64,000 nucleotides of DNA from Mytilus trossulus (lineage: Eukaryota; Mollusca; Bivalvia; Mytilida; Mytilidae). The translations under genes and the position numbers were made by a program. The notes under the pieces were generated by a model. The model was not told the DNA's origin. It saw only the letters and a list, made by a program, of their open reading frames with translations, and made no database searches. Below, piece after piece: positions 34,267 through 44,235 of this stretch; the stretch's first letter is position 1, and each line of letters starts with the position of its first letter. The DNA lies in the NCBI RefSeq assembly GCF_036588685.1, contig NC_086384.1:56276945-56340944 (forward strand), in the 5' to 3' direction.

Positions 34267-34530
34267 TGCATAGTTGGAACATCATTTAGCTTTTCCATTA
34301 TCTATGATCTGCGATATTATTTCCATTTCAAATTGAATGATTATACCATCTTGGTTTTCAGACATTGATAGGTGCCACAAAGAAGTTAGGCTGTAATACT
34401 ATAGGAAAAACTGTAAATCTATTTATTAATGATCAATTTTAGCTTATCACTTATAATAATAAATACGCAAATATATCTTAGTGTTAATGTAATTTTGTTA
34501 ATGCGTGTACGTATACTCTTTTTATTATTC

Positions 34531-35005
34531 TATCGCCGGGTGAAATGGCTATTCGACTATATGTAAATCAAGAAGGAAGATTCGCTCCTAAAACTTTTAT
34601 TTCAGCAGTCCGGCAGGACCGAACAACAAACTCCAAACTAAATGTAATGTAACATACAAACAATAACAATATATATAAGCACAAGCAATTAAGGATTAAG
34701 AAGATTAACAGATGACAAATTAGAAATAACAATAGATTAAAAGAGTAATTAGTGTCCGACACGTATTTGTAAATTATAGTCAAAACTGTCACAGAGAATG
34801 AATAATGAGATAAATAGAGTAAATGCATTTAAGACCTTTGTCCAAGATTATGACACATAATCCGTGTAAAACACTTATGCCTAAATTTACGACAAAGTCT
34901 AGAATAATTAAATACATGCAAAACCTAAATATATTAAAACAATTGTGATACTCAAATGTTGTTTAAAAACTAATTTCATTGCACTGTCCAAATAGTCCGG
35001 TCATA
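34531..35005 (-). repeat. 3' LTR (left arm)
   Basis: 475 bp, intact. In element orientation it contains 'gtgacagttttgactataat' and a likely poly(A) signal in 'gctgaaataaaagtttt'. Adjacent to ATTC target duplication. Base 34,952 is one of the four different bases seen at this site in the four LTR copies. Confidence 0.85.
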
Positions 35006-35051
35006 TATTCCCACGGCCTCTGAAGACACGTCCCGGGTCTTAATATCATAT

Positions 35052-35879
35052 TCAATTGAAATTGTTCCTGAAGTTTCTTCCGTGATTGTAGCGTCCTCTG
35101 TAACGATAGTTTTGGTTTGGATGATTATCTTCTCTTGTATTTTTCCGAATATTGTCCAGTTCATCTTCTAGTGTTGTGATTCGATTCAACATACGTTCTT
35201 TGTCGCTCTGTAATTGATATTGCTGGTCGATGGCTTTACATCTTTGATCGTATATCCGAGAATGAACTGCTTTAAGATCCGTATTGCGTTCCTGTAATTT
35301 TTCTATTTCTTTTTTATCATCTGCACCTTGTTTTTGAAATTTTTCTAAATTGCGAATTACACTGTTATGCTCTTGTTTCAGCTCTTTGAATTTCTTTTCG
35401 TAATGAACACTTTTGATTTCAAACTTCACTCTCTCTGAATGCACTCGGTCGTGCCTGAGTGTAACGCTATCAATGAATTCTCTATCATAATTAAAGGCGG
35501 GAAAGAAATCCATCAGTTCAATAGTAGTAAGTTCCGCACAAGGAAATATTGACATAGCTTTGTTTTCTTTGAATATCCTCATCCTTTCTGCGTCACGGCG
35601 TAATTTTGATTTCGATTTAACTTTGACAACTTTCACGTCCGGTTGTCTATGAAAACTACACATTCTGGCGTAATGTCCAAAACTTCTGCACTTATAGCAA
35701 AAAGACGTTTTTGCTATGCATTGTTCAAAATGAAATTGGTTGTTAACAGTTTTTCCACAAAACTTACATAGGCAGTTGTCCATATGTTGTGTTGAATTTC
35801 TGGTCTGAAAGGTAGTTCCATTATCAGACATCTGGTATCTTCAGTTTCGACTAAAATTTCTGGTTCTCTGCGTATCCAT
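35052..35879 (-). pseudogene. Gag-like zinc-knuckle/coiled-coil ORF with early stop (left arm)
   Basis: The frame homologous to the 275-codon right-arm ORF starts at ATG 35,879, but a G-to-A difference changes Trp codon 13 to TGA. A downstream ATG (35,831) leaves 259 codons. It carries CKFCGKTV...HFEQC and a CCHC knuckle CYKCRSFGHYARMC near the N-terminus, a basic stretch (VKVKSKSKLRRDAERMR), a long heptad-like coiled coil (about residues 140-240: KKFKELKQEHNSVIRNLEK and on) and an Arg/Gly/Asn tail RYRGRYNHGRNFRNN. Likely role: RNA binding and particle assembly. Re-initiation could rescue this copy, so 'pseudogene' is cautious. Confidence 0.7.
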
Positions 35880-36103
35880 TTTTCTGTATGCTGGGGGATC
35901 AGCTTCACAGGTAGAACAAGGTATCCGAAAGATCCGTTGCCCGTTCGTCCTAACACCAGATATCGCCGGGTGAAATGGCTATTCGACTATATGTAAATCA
36001 AGAAGGAAGATTCGCTCCTAAAACTTTTATTTCAGCAGTCCGGCAGGACCGAACAACAAACTCCAAACTAAATGTAATGTAACATACAAACAATAACAAT
36101 ATA

Positions 36104-36965
36104 TATGATCGTGGACATCAAAATGGCAACAAACTTCGAACGTACAGGTTATTTAAAACTAACAATTTTGCCGAGACATACGTTCTCCAAATTATACCAC
36201 GCTCGTACAGACGCACTCTAGCCTTGTTCCGCGCCGGCTCGCTCCCGTTAGCCATCGAGACTGGCAGGTACACCAGGCCGCCTACAGCTTTAGAAAATAG
36301 ACTTTGTAAATTTTGTTCCTTAGATAGTGTTGAATCTGAAAAACATTTTCTTTTGCAATGTTCCTTATATGATGACATTAGGTTTGAATTGTTGTTCGAA
36401 TGTTCAAAATATATTGACAATTTCTCAATGTTAAATGATGATGTCAAACTTGTTGAAATAATGAAATGTTCTGATATTCAAAAATGTTTAAGCAAATGTT
36501 TACATAAGAGTTTTATGAGACGAAAATTATTTTCTTAATTATTACTAATAACATACTAGTTGTAAAAGTCTATTTTATAATTTTAAAGTCACTGCAATTA
36601 ATTTTTTATAAGATAATTAAATATGTAATCGTTATTATTTAGATGAAATTATTTTAAAACTAAGAATATATATTTTATTCTTTTTAACTTATTCCCATAC
36701 TTTTTTTTAACAATATTCATTTCGGATTTTTTTTTTTTTTTTTTTGCTCAAGTATATATGCTTTTAAATGCATAAACACGTTTTAACTTTTTTGATGATA
36801 ATTTTATAAATTTAACCGTTAAACTATATTAATAATGTATATAACATGTGTTAAGTGTCTCATAAGTCAAATTTATGACTGGGTATTGATTGTTTTATTG
36901 TATACTGTGATTTGTAAATATTGTCAATCAATATGTGACACTATAATAAAATATATATTTATTTT
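36104..36965 (+). mobile_element. 5'-truncated LINE nested in the LTR (left arm)
   Basis: About 861 bp in opposite orientation to the LTR element. It starts inside coding sequence and ends after an AT-rich 3' UTR ('actataataaaatatatatt'), with TATAT-like target sequence on both sides. Truncation at the 5' side is the usual outcome of LINE integration. A pure poly-T tract of about 20 lies near 36,726-36,745. Confidence 0.72.
36109..36538 (+). pseudogene. LINE ORF2 C-terminal fragment
   Basis: 143 codons open from the truncation point to TAA at 36,536-36,538: GNKLRTYRLFKTNNFAETYV, RRTLALFRAGSLPLAIETGR, then LCKFCSLDSVESEKHFLLQC, a C-x2-C...H-x4-C finger as found after the RT domain of LINE proteins, then a Leu/Lys-rich tail. 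Endonuclease and RT domains are absent. The right-arm copy has LCKCCSL in place of LCKFCSL. Confidence 0.72.
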
Positions 36966-37474
36966 ATATAACCACAAGCAATTAAGGATTAAGAAGATTA
37001 ACAGATGACAAATTAGAAATAACAATAGATTAAAAGAGTAATTAGTGTCCGACACGTATTTGTAAATTATAGTCAAAACTGTCACAGAGAATGAATAATG
37101 AGATAAATAGAGTAAATGCATTTAAGACCTTTGTCCAAGATTATGACACATAATCCGTGTAAAACACTTATGCCTAAATTTACGACAAAGTCTAGAATAA
37201 TTAAATACATGCAAAACCTAAATATATTAAAACAATTGTGATACACAAATGTTGTTTAAAAACTAATTTCATTGCACTGTCCAAATAGTCCGGTCATAAT
37301 TCCTTCCTTCTGTGAAATTGTGCTGAAATTTCGATTTTCTGATAGGCCTATACCATTCTTCTTTTGTTGGGCCGACTTAAAAAAAAAGGTTCTGCAAACT
37401 ATGTTTTTCAATAACATATAGGGATATTGGAAAACACAATGCTAAATTTTATTTCCATACTTTCATGTTTAAAT

Positions 37475-37684
37475 ACTGTGGATTCATTATTATTCGTCGG
37501 ATATCAATTTTCGTGGATTTCGTGGCTACAGGAAAACCACGAAATTAAATGTTCAACGTATGGCAAACTTTCTATAGGCTTGTATTCAGACCTCGGCAAA
37601 CCCACGAAATTAAATATCCACAAACATACAAGTTTTCCTTGATCCACAAAAATTGGTACCCACGAAAATCAATAAATCCACAGT
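37475..37684. mobile_element. 210-bp MITE with ACTGTGGATT ends (left arm)
   Basis: The left end ACTGTGGATTCATTATTATTCG and the right end (reverse complement ACTGTGGATTTATTGATTTTCG) are inverted repeats. The interior has 'cacgaaattaaat' in both orientations. This MITE type is widespread in bivalve genomes as I remember it. Mirrored at 49,964-50,173. Overlapping ORFs are spurious. Confidence 0.7.
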
Positions 37685-37689
37685 TAATG

Positions 37690-38255
37690 AAAAAAAAAAC
37701 ACTTTTCGTTTAAAATCCGAAACATAATATATGTTTAAAAGTAATTTAGTATCGATCAATATAAATTGATTCCTTCCACAAAAATCAAATGATTGGCTTC
37801 TTGGCATTTCTTTCTGTATATTCTGTGTTTAAATCAACCGACAAACTGAAATCACTGTTTCATGTGTATTCTAAGAATTCATTAACATTTTTTTCCTATA
37901 TCTTTTTCACATGTTGTCAAACACAAGAACGTACTCTTGATTGATTACCACATCTTTAAAAAAAACTATTTTTCGATATCAGTGTTATAATTACGAAGAT
38001 GCATTATCTACGATTTGAAAAAAACCCACCAAAAACACGTAAACTATAATTTTAGCAAAGCAGAATATGATTATTATTATATTCGATTTTAGCTGTCAGT
38101 TTGGTTCATTTTGGTTAAATTATGTTACGGGTTGCACATCAAAACTCAATTTCGTCCGTATTCATTCATGAAAACTAACGGCTTCATAGCAAAATATAAA
38201 ACGAAAAACAAATAGCATATACAGCAACAAATGACAATCAATGAATAACATGCTC
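37690..38255. other. No gene seen
   Basis: AT-rich DNA between the MITE and the SINE cluster, mirrored at about 49,390-49,958. Confidence 0.35.
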
Positions 38256-38259
38256 CTGA

Positions 38260-38615
38260 CTTTACTTTTCTACATTGGTTAGAGGTATAGGGGGAGGGTT
38301 GAGATCTCACAAACATGTTTAACCCCGCCGCATTTTTGCGCCTGTCCCAAGTCAGGAGCCTCTGGCCTTTGTTAGTCTTGTATTGTATGAATTTTAGTTT
38401 CTTGTGTACAATTTGGAAATTAGTATGGCGTTCATTATCACTGAACTAGTATATATTTGTTTAGGGGCCAGCTGAAGGACGCCTCCGGGTGCGGGAATTT
38501 CTCGCTACATTGAAGACCTGTTGGTGACCTTCTGCTGTTGTTTTTTTTATTTGGTCGGGTTGTTGTCTCTTTGACATATTCCCCATTTCCATTCTCAATT
38601 TTACATATAGAATTT
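38260..38615. repeat. SINE-like repeat (family B), left arm copy 1
   Basis: Contains 'gtcccaagtcaggagcctct', 'ggggccagctgaaggacgcc', 'tcgggttgttgtctctttga' and 'ccccatttccattctcaatt', the complete set of family B blocks. The right-arm copy carries a 4-5 bp difference near the 'acctctaaccaa' block. The 111-codon ORF over it is part of the repeat. Confidence 0.65.
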
Positions 38616-39019
38616 TGCGGTGTAAAACTAGAATGATAGCGCAATCTCTCCCCTAACCATAAGAACAAACTATAAAAATCAGTTGAAAAGCTCACCTCAT
38701 CAGATCGATTCAAACCAGAAATACATCTTACAAAAACAAAACACAAACCGGACATTACAGGGTGCTTATACATCCTCGCAACAAAAAAACAGACATGAAG
38801 TACAAATCTGAGATTATAAGAAGCTTATTGAAAACTAGTGTAAAGCCAATAAGAACTTAATTAAAATATACAAAAATCAAGCATCGAAGACTAAAATTTA
38901 AATCATGACACATCTCCAAAACTTAATGATTTGTGTGTAAAGAAATCCATAGTTATATTGCTTAACTGTCTATTCTACTTACTAGTATACTTACTGAACG
39001 TATTGTTGTGTGTTTGATT

Positions 39020-39345
39020 TTTCTACATTGGTTAGAGGTATAGAGGAGGTTTGAGATCTCAAAAAACATCTTTAACCCCGCCGCATTGTTGCGGCTGTCC
39101 CAAGTCAGGAGCCTTTAGCCTTTGTTAGTCTTATATGATTTTTAATTTTAGTTTCTTTAATATACCGGTATTCCGGAATTTAGTATGACATCCATTATCA
39201 CGGAACTAGTATACATTTAAGTTTAGGGGCCAGCTGAAGTACGCATCCGGTTGTGGGATTTTCTCGCTGTATTTGAGACCAAATGGTTGCCTTCGGCTGT
39301 TATTTGCTCTTTGGTCGGGTTGTTGTCTCTTTTACACATACCCAT
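39020..39345. repeat. SINE-like repeat (family B), left arm copy 2
   Basis: Same block order as the copy at 38,260, roughly 80% alike by eye. It is directly followed by a family A copy (39,340-39,525), so the two families sit head to tail. Confidence 0.65.
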
Positions 39346-39525
39346 TTCAAACCAAACTAGGTTCAATCCACCATTTTCTACATGAGAAAATTCCTGTACC
39401 AAGTCAGGAATATGACAGTTGTTATCGATTCGTTTGATGTTATTGAGCTTTTAATTTTGTCATTTTATTAGGGACTTTCCGTTTTGAATATTCCTCGGAT
39501 TCAGTATTTTTGAGATTTAACTTTT
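39340..39525. repeat. SINE-like repeat (family A), left arm
   Basis: 'aggttcaatccaccattttc', 'ctgtaccaagtcaggaatat' and 'ggattcagtatttttgagat'. Mirrored at about 48,118-48,300. 'GGTTCAATCC' fits a pol III B box. Confidence 0.6.
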
Positions 39526-39751
39526 TTCCATCTTCAATTGTATTGATTCATTCAAACACCTAGTAATAAATTTTTCAAATAACGCCTTTAAAAATGGTGT
39601 CAAATTTGCGCAGGCAGTGCTATATAAACTGCATTCTTATACTGGTGAATTCAAATCTTTTAAATATTAAGATTTTTCTACTTTATAAACCACTTTTCCT
39701 CATAACCATAGTAAGGTATCCGACCCATAATAAAGATTTACGGAAAATTTT

Positions 39752-39795
39752 CCGGAGTTTACCGAGGTGTCAATTTTTTCAACACCTCGGTATTT
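39752..39795. repeat. Short stem-loop
   Basis: ACCGAGGTGT and ACACCTCGGT form a 10-bp perfect stem around a loop of about 10 bases, in a context of GGAAAATTTTCC palindromes. Mirrored near 47,850-47,892. Confidence 0.7.
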
Positions 39796-40097
39796 TCCGC
39801 CTAGTAAGCGAAAGTATAATAATTATTTTTAAAATGACGATTAAAATATCAGAAAGTCTTAATTGAAGTATATTTTCATTAACTATAGAGTAAACGCTCA
39901 TTTTTTCTATAAATTGTCCAATTTTGATAATCCGGAAACAGAAGTTATGGTAAACAAATATGGACGACTCGGTCGGCCGCCAAGACAGACGAAGGCGTTT
40001 TACCAAAAAAGGTACGCCGATTAAAGTCTCTTCGTCTTATCGTGATGCGGAAATAATGTGTGCAGTTTGGATGCAACTGGTTGTCAAATATGTTGTA

Positions 40098-41652
40098 CCG
40101 GTGTCCTATAGCCATTCTTCCCCCATGCCAATTTTTCCTGGGGGAAAAACTGGATCGATCCAATATTTCCCCCCGGAAAAATTGGGATGATCCAACTTTT
40201 CCCCCTCAACGTTATAGGGGGAAAATGAGGATCAGGCCAAATTTTCCCCTTTGCGGCATGATAAGCTAGTTTTTCCCCTTTTTAAATTCATAACGTCGGC
40301 GACGTCAGTTAGAAACTTTAATCCTAAAAAAAGAATACTAACCTTTTTTGATTAGTTTAGCAGTACCAGAGCTTCATTCGTGAACCCTTGGTATCATTGA
40401 CCTACTGAATATTACTACTTAAACCACTTCTGGTCAGTTTGAATATTTTGACTTAACATCGCCTTAAAGCTTTCATTCAGGAGAAGAAGTTCGATAAGGG
40501 TGAAACTTCATCAAACCTAGGGGAGATATGTACCCTTCTACAACCAGAAGGGGAGACGTGCAGTGGAAACGTAGAAGCACAGGAATTAACTCGCCGTACA
40601 AGATCTACAAAAATATTCCACCTGCCCTAATGGTGTATATATTGGGTCGACCACGATCTAGCACTAATGATACAAATATCCATCGGAGTTACACGGACCT
40701 GGTTGTAAGTAATAAAAGGCCACCGTACGGCCTTCAAAAATGAAAAAAAAACATATATAGTCGGCTGTAAAAAGCTTCGACCATAAAATTTAGGGAACAA
40801 TACAAATAAAACTAACATTGATTACAAACTAATTTACCAAAAAAAAACAAATCAAACGACAGGAACCAACAACAACCACTGTACCCGGTACTACATGTTC
40901 CTGGCTTTAGAATGGTCATTGGTACATAGAGAATGTGGGGGCCATAAACTCAACCCTCCCCAATGAACCCAACCTAGGACAACACACCGCAAGGAAAAAA
41001 GTATCAGTTGCAATTGGCTTCACTAAAAGTGTTGATACGTTGCACAATAATCACATACACAAAAACAATAGAAACAAAGCACCGAAATAAAAGTACTCGT
41101 AGTTACTGAAAGCTATTTCAAAGCTAGTGAATATGTAGACGGACTAGTGGGCATAGACAGACTGGTAAACATGTGAACAGACGGGTGAATATGTAGACAA
41201 GACTGGTAAATATGTGAAAAGACGGGTGAATATGTAGACAAGACTGGTAAATATGTGAAAAGACGGGTGAATATGTAGACAGACATGCAGTTGAGAATGA
41301 AGAAAGACTAGGGGACACAAAGAAAGACAGATTAATTGAAACATAGACAGACTGATAAACCTGTAGACAGGACTTGTGTTAATGTAAAAGAACTAAAAAT
41401 TTGTATCTATAAACCATTTTCTAACACAGTTCGGTTTAATTTTCAGACGTGTACATATATGCAGTAATATCGATAATATAGGGGGGAAAGATTGGCATGA
41501 GGGAAAAGTGACTATATGTATACGTATTGTCAAATTTCCGCGGGGGAAGAATGGCAATGATCCAAAATTTCCAGGGGGGAAATATTGGCTCATGCCAGTC
41601 TTTCCCCCGGGGGAAAAATTGGCATGGGGGACGGATGGCTATATAACACCGG
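40098..41652. mobile_element. 1.55-kb element with GGGGGAAA-rich inverted ends (left arm)
   Basis: The left end is CCGGTGTCCTATAGCCATTC and the right end, reversed, CCGGTGTTATATAGCCATCC. Both continue into 'cccccatgccaatttttcc' and then spaced GGGGGAAA / TTTCCCCC motifs alternating with 'gatc' or 'catg' for about 170 bp. The resemblance over both ends marks a terminal inverted repeat with subterminal repeats, as in some DNA transposons. The interior holds a family-B-like piece (40,845-40,990), a 41-bp tandem repeat and no transposase. No target duplication could be settled. Confidence 0.6.
41160..41300. repeat. 41-bp tandem repeat, about 3 units
   Basis: 'gacgggtgaatatgtagaca' starts at 41,180, 41,221 and 41,262, each followed by 'agactggtaaatatgtgaaa'. 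Mirrored at about 46,342-46,482. ORFs here are repeat-derived. Confidence 0.9.
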
Positions 41653-41659
41653 CATAGGA

Positions 41660-42420
41660 AAATTAGTTGATAGAATGAATGTAAACACACCACGCACTTG
41701 TCCTTTCATCTGGCGATCTGACGATTTGAATGGATCGTTTACTTTTATGTTTTTAAGTTCTGTATTCATATGATAAGTGTATATCTGGATGGAATTGAAC
41801 CGACTTCCTTATGGTCCCTAACATGCAGGACGTAGTAAACCAAAGGCCAAGCTGATGCCAAGCTTCAGTGTAAAACTTTGAGCAGGTGCCAGGTAATTTG
41901 CATTTACAAATCCAAACATTTTAAAACTTGAGTTGTTTATTATGCCCCACGACACCAGCATGTCTGGTAAAACAGCCGTTAGATGTCATAGTAATCTAAA
42001 CTAGATACATGTATGAAAAAAATGATTATTTACCAAAAAATCCAGGTGGTCAGTTTATGTTTGTAATAATTTAGGAACAAACACCCAAGTCAAGGCAAAA
42101 AACAAATACAAACATATTGATAACAATTGCAAGAAAGCAATAAACAAAATAGCTGCGGTATCGTAGCTCTTTAGGTCCTTTTGTTATTTTTTGACTATTT
42201 GCGGACCATAGAGCTACGGATTTTTCCTATTTCAAAACGTTCGGAATTGCGACCCAGGTTCAGGCTGCACTTATTTCCCTAAAATTTATTCTTTATAATC
42301 CATGCAAAGCTTGTCAATATATCTAGTTCGTTTCGTTAGATATTTTTCTATGATATGACGTACCTAATTATGTTTGAATATTCATTTCCTTAACACTATT
42401 ATCTAATTATTTCCATTTGT
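41660..42420. other. No gene seen
   Basis: AT-rich, mirrored at about 45,222-45,982. A tRNA-like patch near 41,780-41,870 (minus strand 'gtcggttcaattcca') lacks a proper cloverleaf. 'gtagctctttaggtcctttt' and 'accatagagctacggatttt' near 42,162 and 42,207 form a short inverted repeat. Confidence 0.4.
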
Positions 42421-42429
42421 ATACATTCT

Positions 42430-42512
42430 CCGCCTATTTTGTTCGGCCATATTAAATCTCGTGGTGACGTCACGAAAATCAAGAAAAGATAACTCTTATA
42501 GGAAAGCACGTG
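42430..42512. promoter_or_regulatory. CRE/E-box cluster (left arm)
   Basis: A perfect cAMP-response element TGACGTCA at 42,465-42,472 sits beside GCCATATTA and GGCGGAG-type motifs (minus strand), and GCACGTGC (E-box) lies near 42,508. The density of known animal promoter motifs is high for this AT-rich DNA, but no open reading frame starts nearby. Mirrored around 45,170-45,177, where the CRE is intact. Confidence 0.4.
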
Positions 42513-42599
42513 CTAGTTTGTTTACGTTGTCTTTTATTCTATTTTCATGACATTTTGAATGAAAGTACGTTTAATTAAGGTTAGAGGGAAGCACTAATG

Positions 42600-43400
42600 A
42601 CAGGACGATTGCCCGGATAGTGACAGGACGGTTGACCGGACGACAAATAAATAGTCATAACTTTTTTGTTATCCGATAGATTTGTTTAAAATTTGTAAAC
42701 CTGAAGGTATATTAAACTATATTTTATGAAAATAAAAAAAGAGGGAAAATAATTATTTTTGAGCAAAAAAAGTTGACCGGACGGTATTCACACTCTCCAA
42801 TATACGCTATATATATATATTTAACAAGTCGACGACAAGTGTTAATATCTCTTTTGTTTTACAATGTTTGTCCATGAAACTCAGGAATCTGTGAGATTTA
42901 TAAATATATTACACGAAAATATAAACTTTAAAGTAAAAAAGAAAAAAAATCTGCAAAAAAAGTTGACCAGACGGTATCCACCCTCACCGATATATGCTTT
43001 ATATATATTCAACTGATCGACGATAAGTATTGATATCTCTTTTGTTTTACAATATTTTATCATGAAATTCAGGAATCTGTGAGAATAAAAATTATTGGAT
43101 ACGACAATATAATCTTCATAGTGAAAAAAAAGTTTGTCTCCAAAAAAAACTGACCGGACGGTGTTCACATTCGCCGATGTACGCGTTAATTGTATTGAAC
43201 TGATAAAAATAAGTGTCAATATCTTATTTGTTTTACAATATTTTTACACGAAACTAAGAAATCTACGAGATCAATAAATACTTGATATGAAAATATAAAC
43301 CTTATGGTAAATAAAAATGTTTTATCTTCAAAAAAAGTTGACCGGACGGAACAAACATTCGCCGTTATATGCCTTAAATGTAATAAGTTGGTAGACACAA
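42600..43400. repeat. ~188-bp degenerate tandem array beside the axis (left arm)
   Basis: AAAAAAGTTGACCGGACGGT recurs at about 42,772, 42,962, 43,149 and 43,337 (spacing 190, 187, 188). Each is followed by a 'cgccgatatacgc'-like block, 'atatctcttttgttttacaa' and 'atgaaactcaggaatctgtg'. A shorter GACAGGACGG/GACCGGACG cluster precedes it at 42,600-42,645, and decayed unit-like sequence continues to about 43,610. The 60- and 112-codon ORFs are by-products. Confidence 0.88.
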
Positions 43401-43747
43401 GTGTTTATATCTCTTTTATTTTATCAAATTTATGAAATCTGAGAGATCAATAGTACTTGATATGAAAATATAAACTTTATATCAAATATGTTAAATGTTG
43501 TTCTTCAACGATTATTTTTATAATATATCTGTTCATGAAATGAATTAATTTGTATGATTAATAAATATTTTATAAGAAAAATAAACTTTAAAGTAAAAAC
43601 AATGAGCCCAAAATGTTTATGTGAACGAGTTCACCAATGCATATTAGAAGTAATGATATTTAATCAAATTAATCTAATTTTGACACTTGTTGTAATCACC
43701 AATCAAGCCAAATAACATTGTCATTAAAGTTTTCACACCTGAGACAT

Positions 43748-43888
43748 GTGGTAGCATATTGTGAACTTGCTGGACACTGGCAAGTTTCTTTAGGAAGGAG
43801 GGTTACAGCATAAACCTTCATAACATTTCTTCTTTAATTGGATACTAATTACCAACTAATTATAAGGTAATTCAATTAAATGTATTTG
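43748..43888. other. 141-bp unique spacer at the inverted-repeat axis
   Basis: The left arm ends ...CACACCTGAGACAT (43,747) and the right arm begins ATGTCTCAGGTGTG (43,889). Between them lies 141 bp that is not palindromic and is found nowhere else in the window. It contains 'gacactggcaagtttcttta' and an AT-rich half. No ORF or known motif. Confidence 0.9.
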
Positions 43889-44235
43889 ATGTCTCAGGTG
43901 TGAAAACTTTAATGACAATGTTATTTGGCTTGATTGGTGATTACAACAAGTGTCAAAATTAGATTAATTTGATTAAATATCATTACTTCTAATATGCATT
44001 GGTGAACTCGTTCACATAAACATTTTGGGCTCATTGTTTTTACTTTAAAGTTTATTTTTCTTATAAAATATTTATTAATCATACAAATTAATTCATTTCA
44101 TGAACAGATATATTATAAAAATAATCGTTGAAGAACAACATTTAACATATTTGATATAAAGTTTATATTTTCATATCAAGTACTATTGATCTCTCAGATT
44201 TCATAAATTTGATAAAATAAAAGAGATATAAACAC

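Larger units (their letters stand above)
34531..37298 (-). mobile_element. Gag-only LTR retrotransposon with nested LINE (left arm)
   Basis: Two direct repeats of 475 bp (34,531-35,005; and 35,961-37,298 including an ~861-bp LINE) flank a 955-bp internal region on the minus strand. An exact 4-bp target duplication flanks it (ATTC at 34,527-34,530 and 37,299-37,302). In element orientation each LTR starts TATGACCGGACTATTTGG and ends TTTCACCCGGCGATA, not the usual TG...CA. Inside the 5' LTR boundary comes TCTGGTGTTAGGACGAAC, a possible tRNA primer site I cannot assign. No pol (protease, RT, integrase) is present. Without the LINE it is about 1.9 kb: a compact nonautonomous gag-bearing element. 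The two LTRs differ at one or a few bases, so insertion was recent. Confidence 0.82.
35961..37298 (-). repeat. 5' LTR, split by LINE insertion (left arm)
   Basis: LTR segments at 35,961-36,103 and 36,966-37,298 together equal the intact 475-bp LTR. The interruption lies in an AT-rich 'atatat' stretch. Confidence 0.82.
22986..43747. repeat. Left arm of giant inverted repeat
   Basis: Every distinctive block here recurs reversed in 43,889-64,000. Mirror coordinates add up to 87,636 near the axis, 87,642-87,648 through most of the arm, and 86,986 outside the 661-bp insertion. That change equals the insertion length. The outer limit 22,986 is only where the window ends on the other side, so the arm may extend further left. 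By eye the arms are about 99% identical, with substitutions clustered near the axis, plus small indels. Confidence 0.97.

Noticed and set aside
36224-36538. Separate 104-codon gene in the LTR
   Set aside because: It is the downstream part of the truncated LINE ORF, which stays open back to the insertion point.
38438-38773. 111-codon minus-strand ORF with a protein-like C-terminus
   Set aside because: It lies inside a SINE-like family B copy, and the same reading appears wherever that repeat occurs.
41775-41875. tRNA-like sequence on the minus strand (mirrored near 45,770-45,870) with 'ggttcaattcc'
   Set aside because: Only a B-box-like stretch is present. I could not fold acceptor, D and anticodon arms, so at best it is a tRNA-derived fragment.
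42881-43398. 112- and 60-codon ORFs, mirrored at 44,238-44,755
   Set aside because: They run through the 188-bp tandem array; the translation is a product of repeat units with no domain or initiation context.
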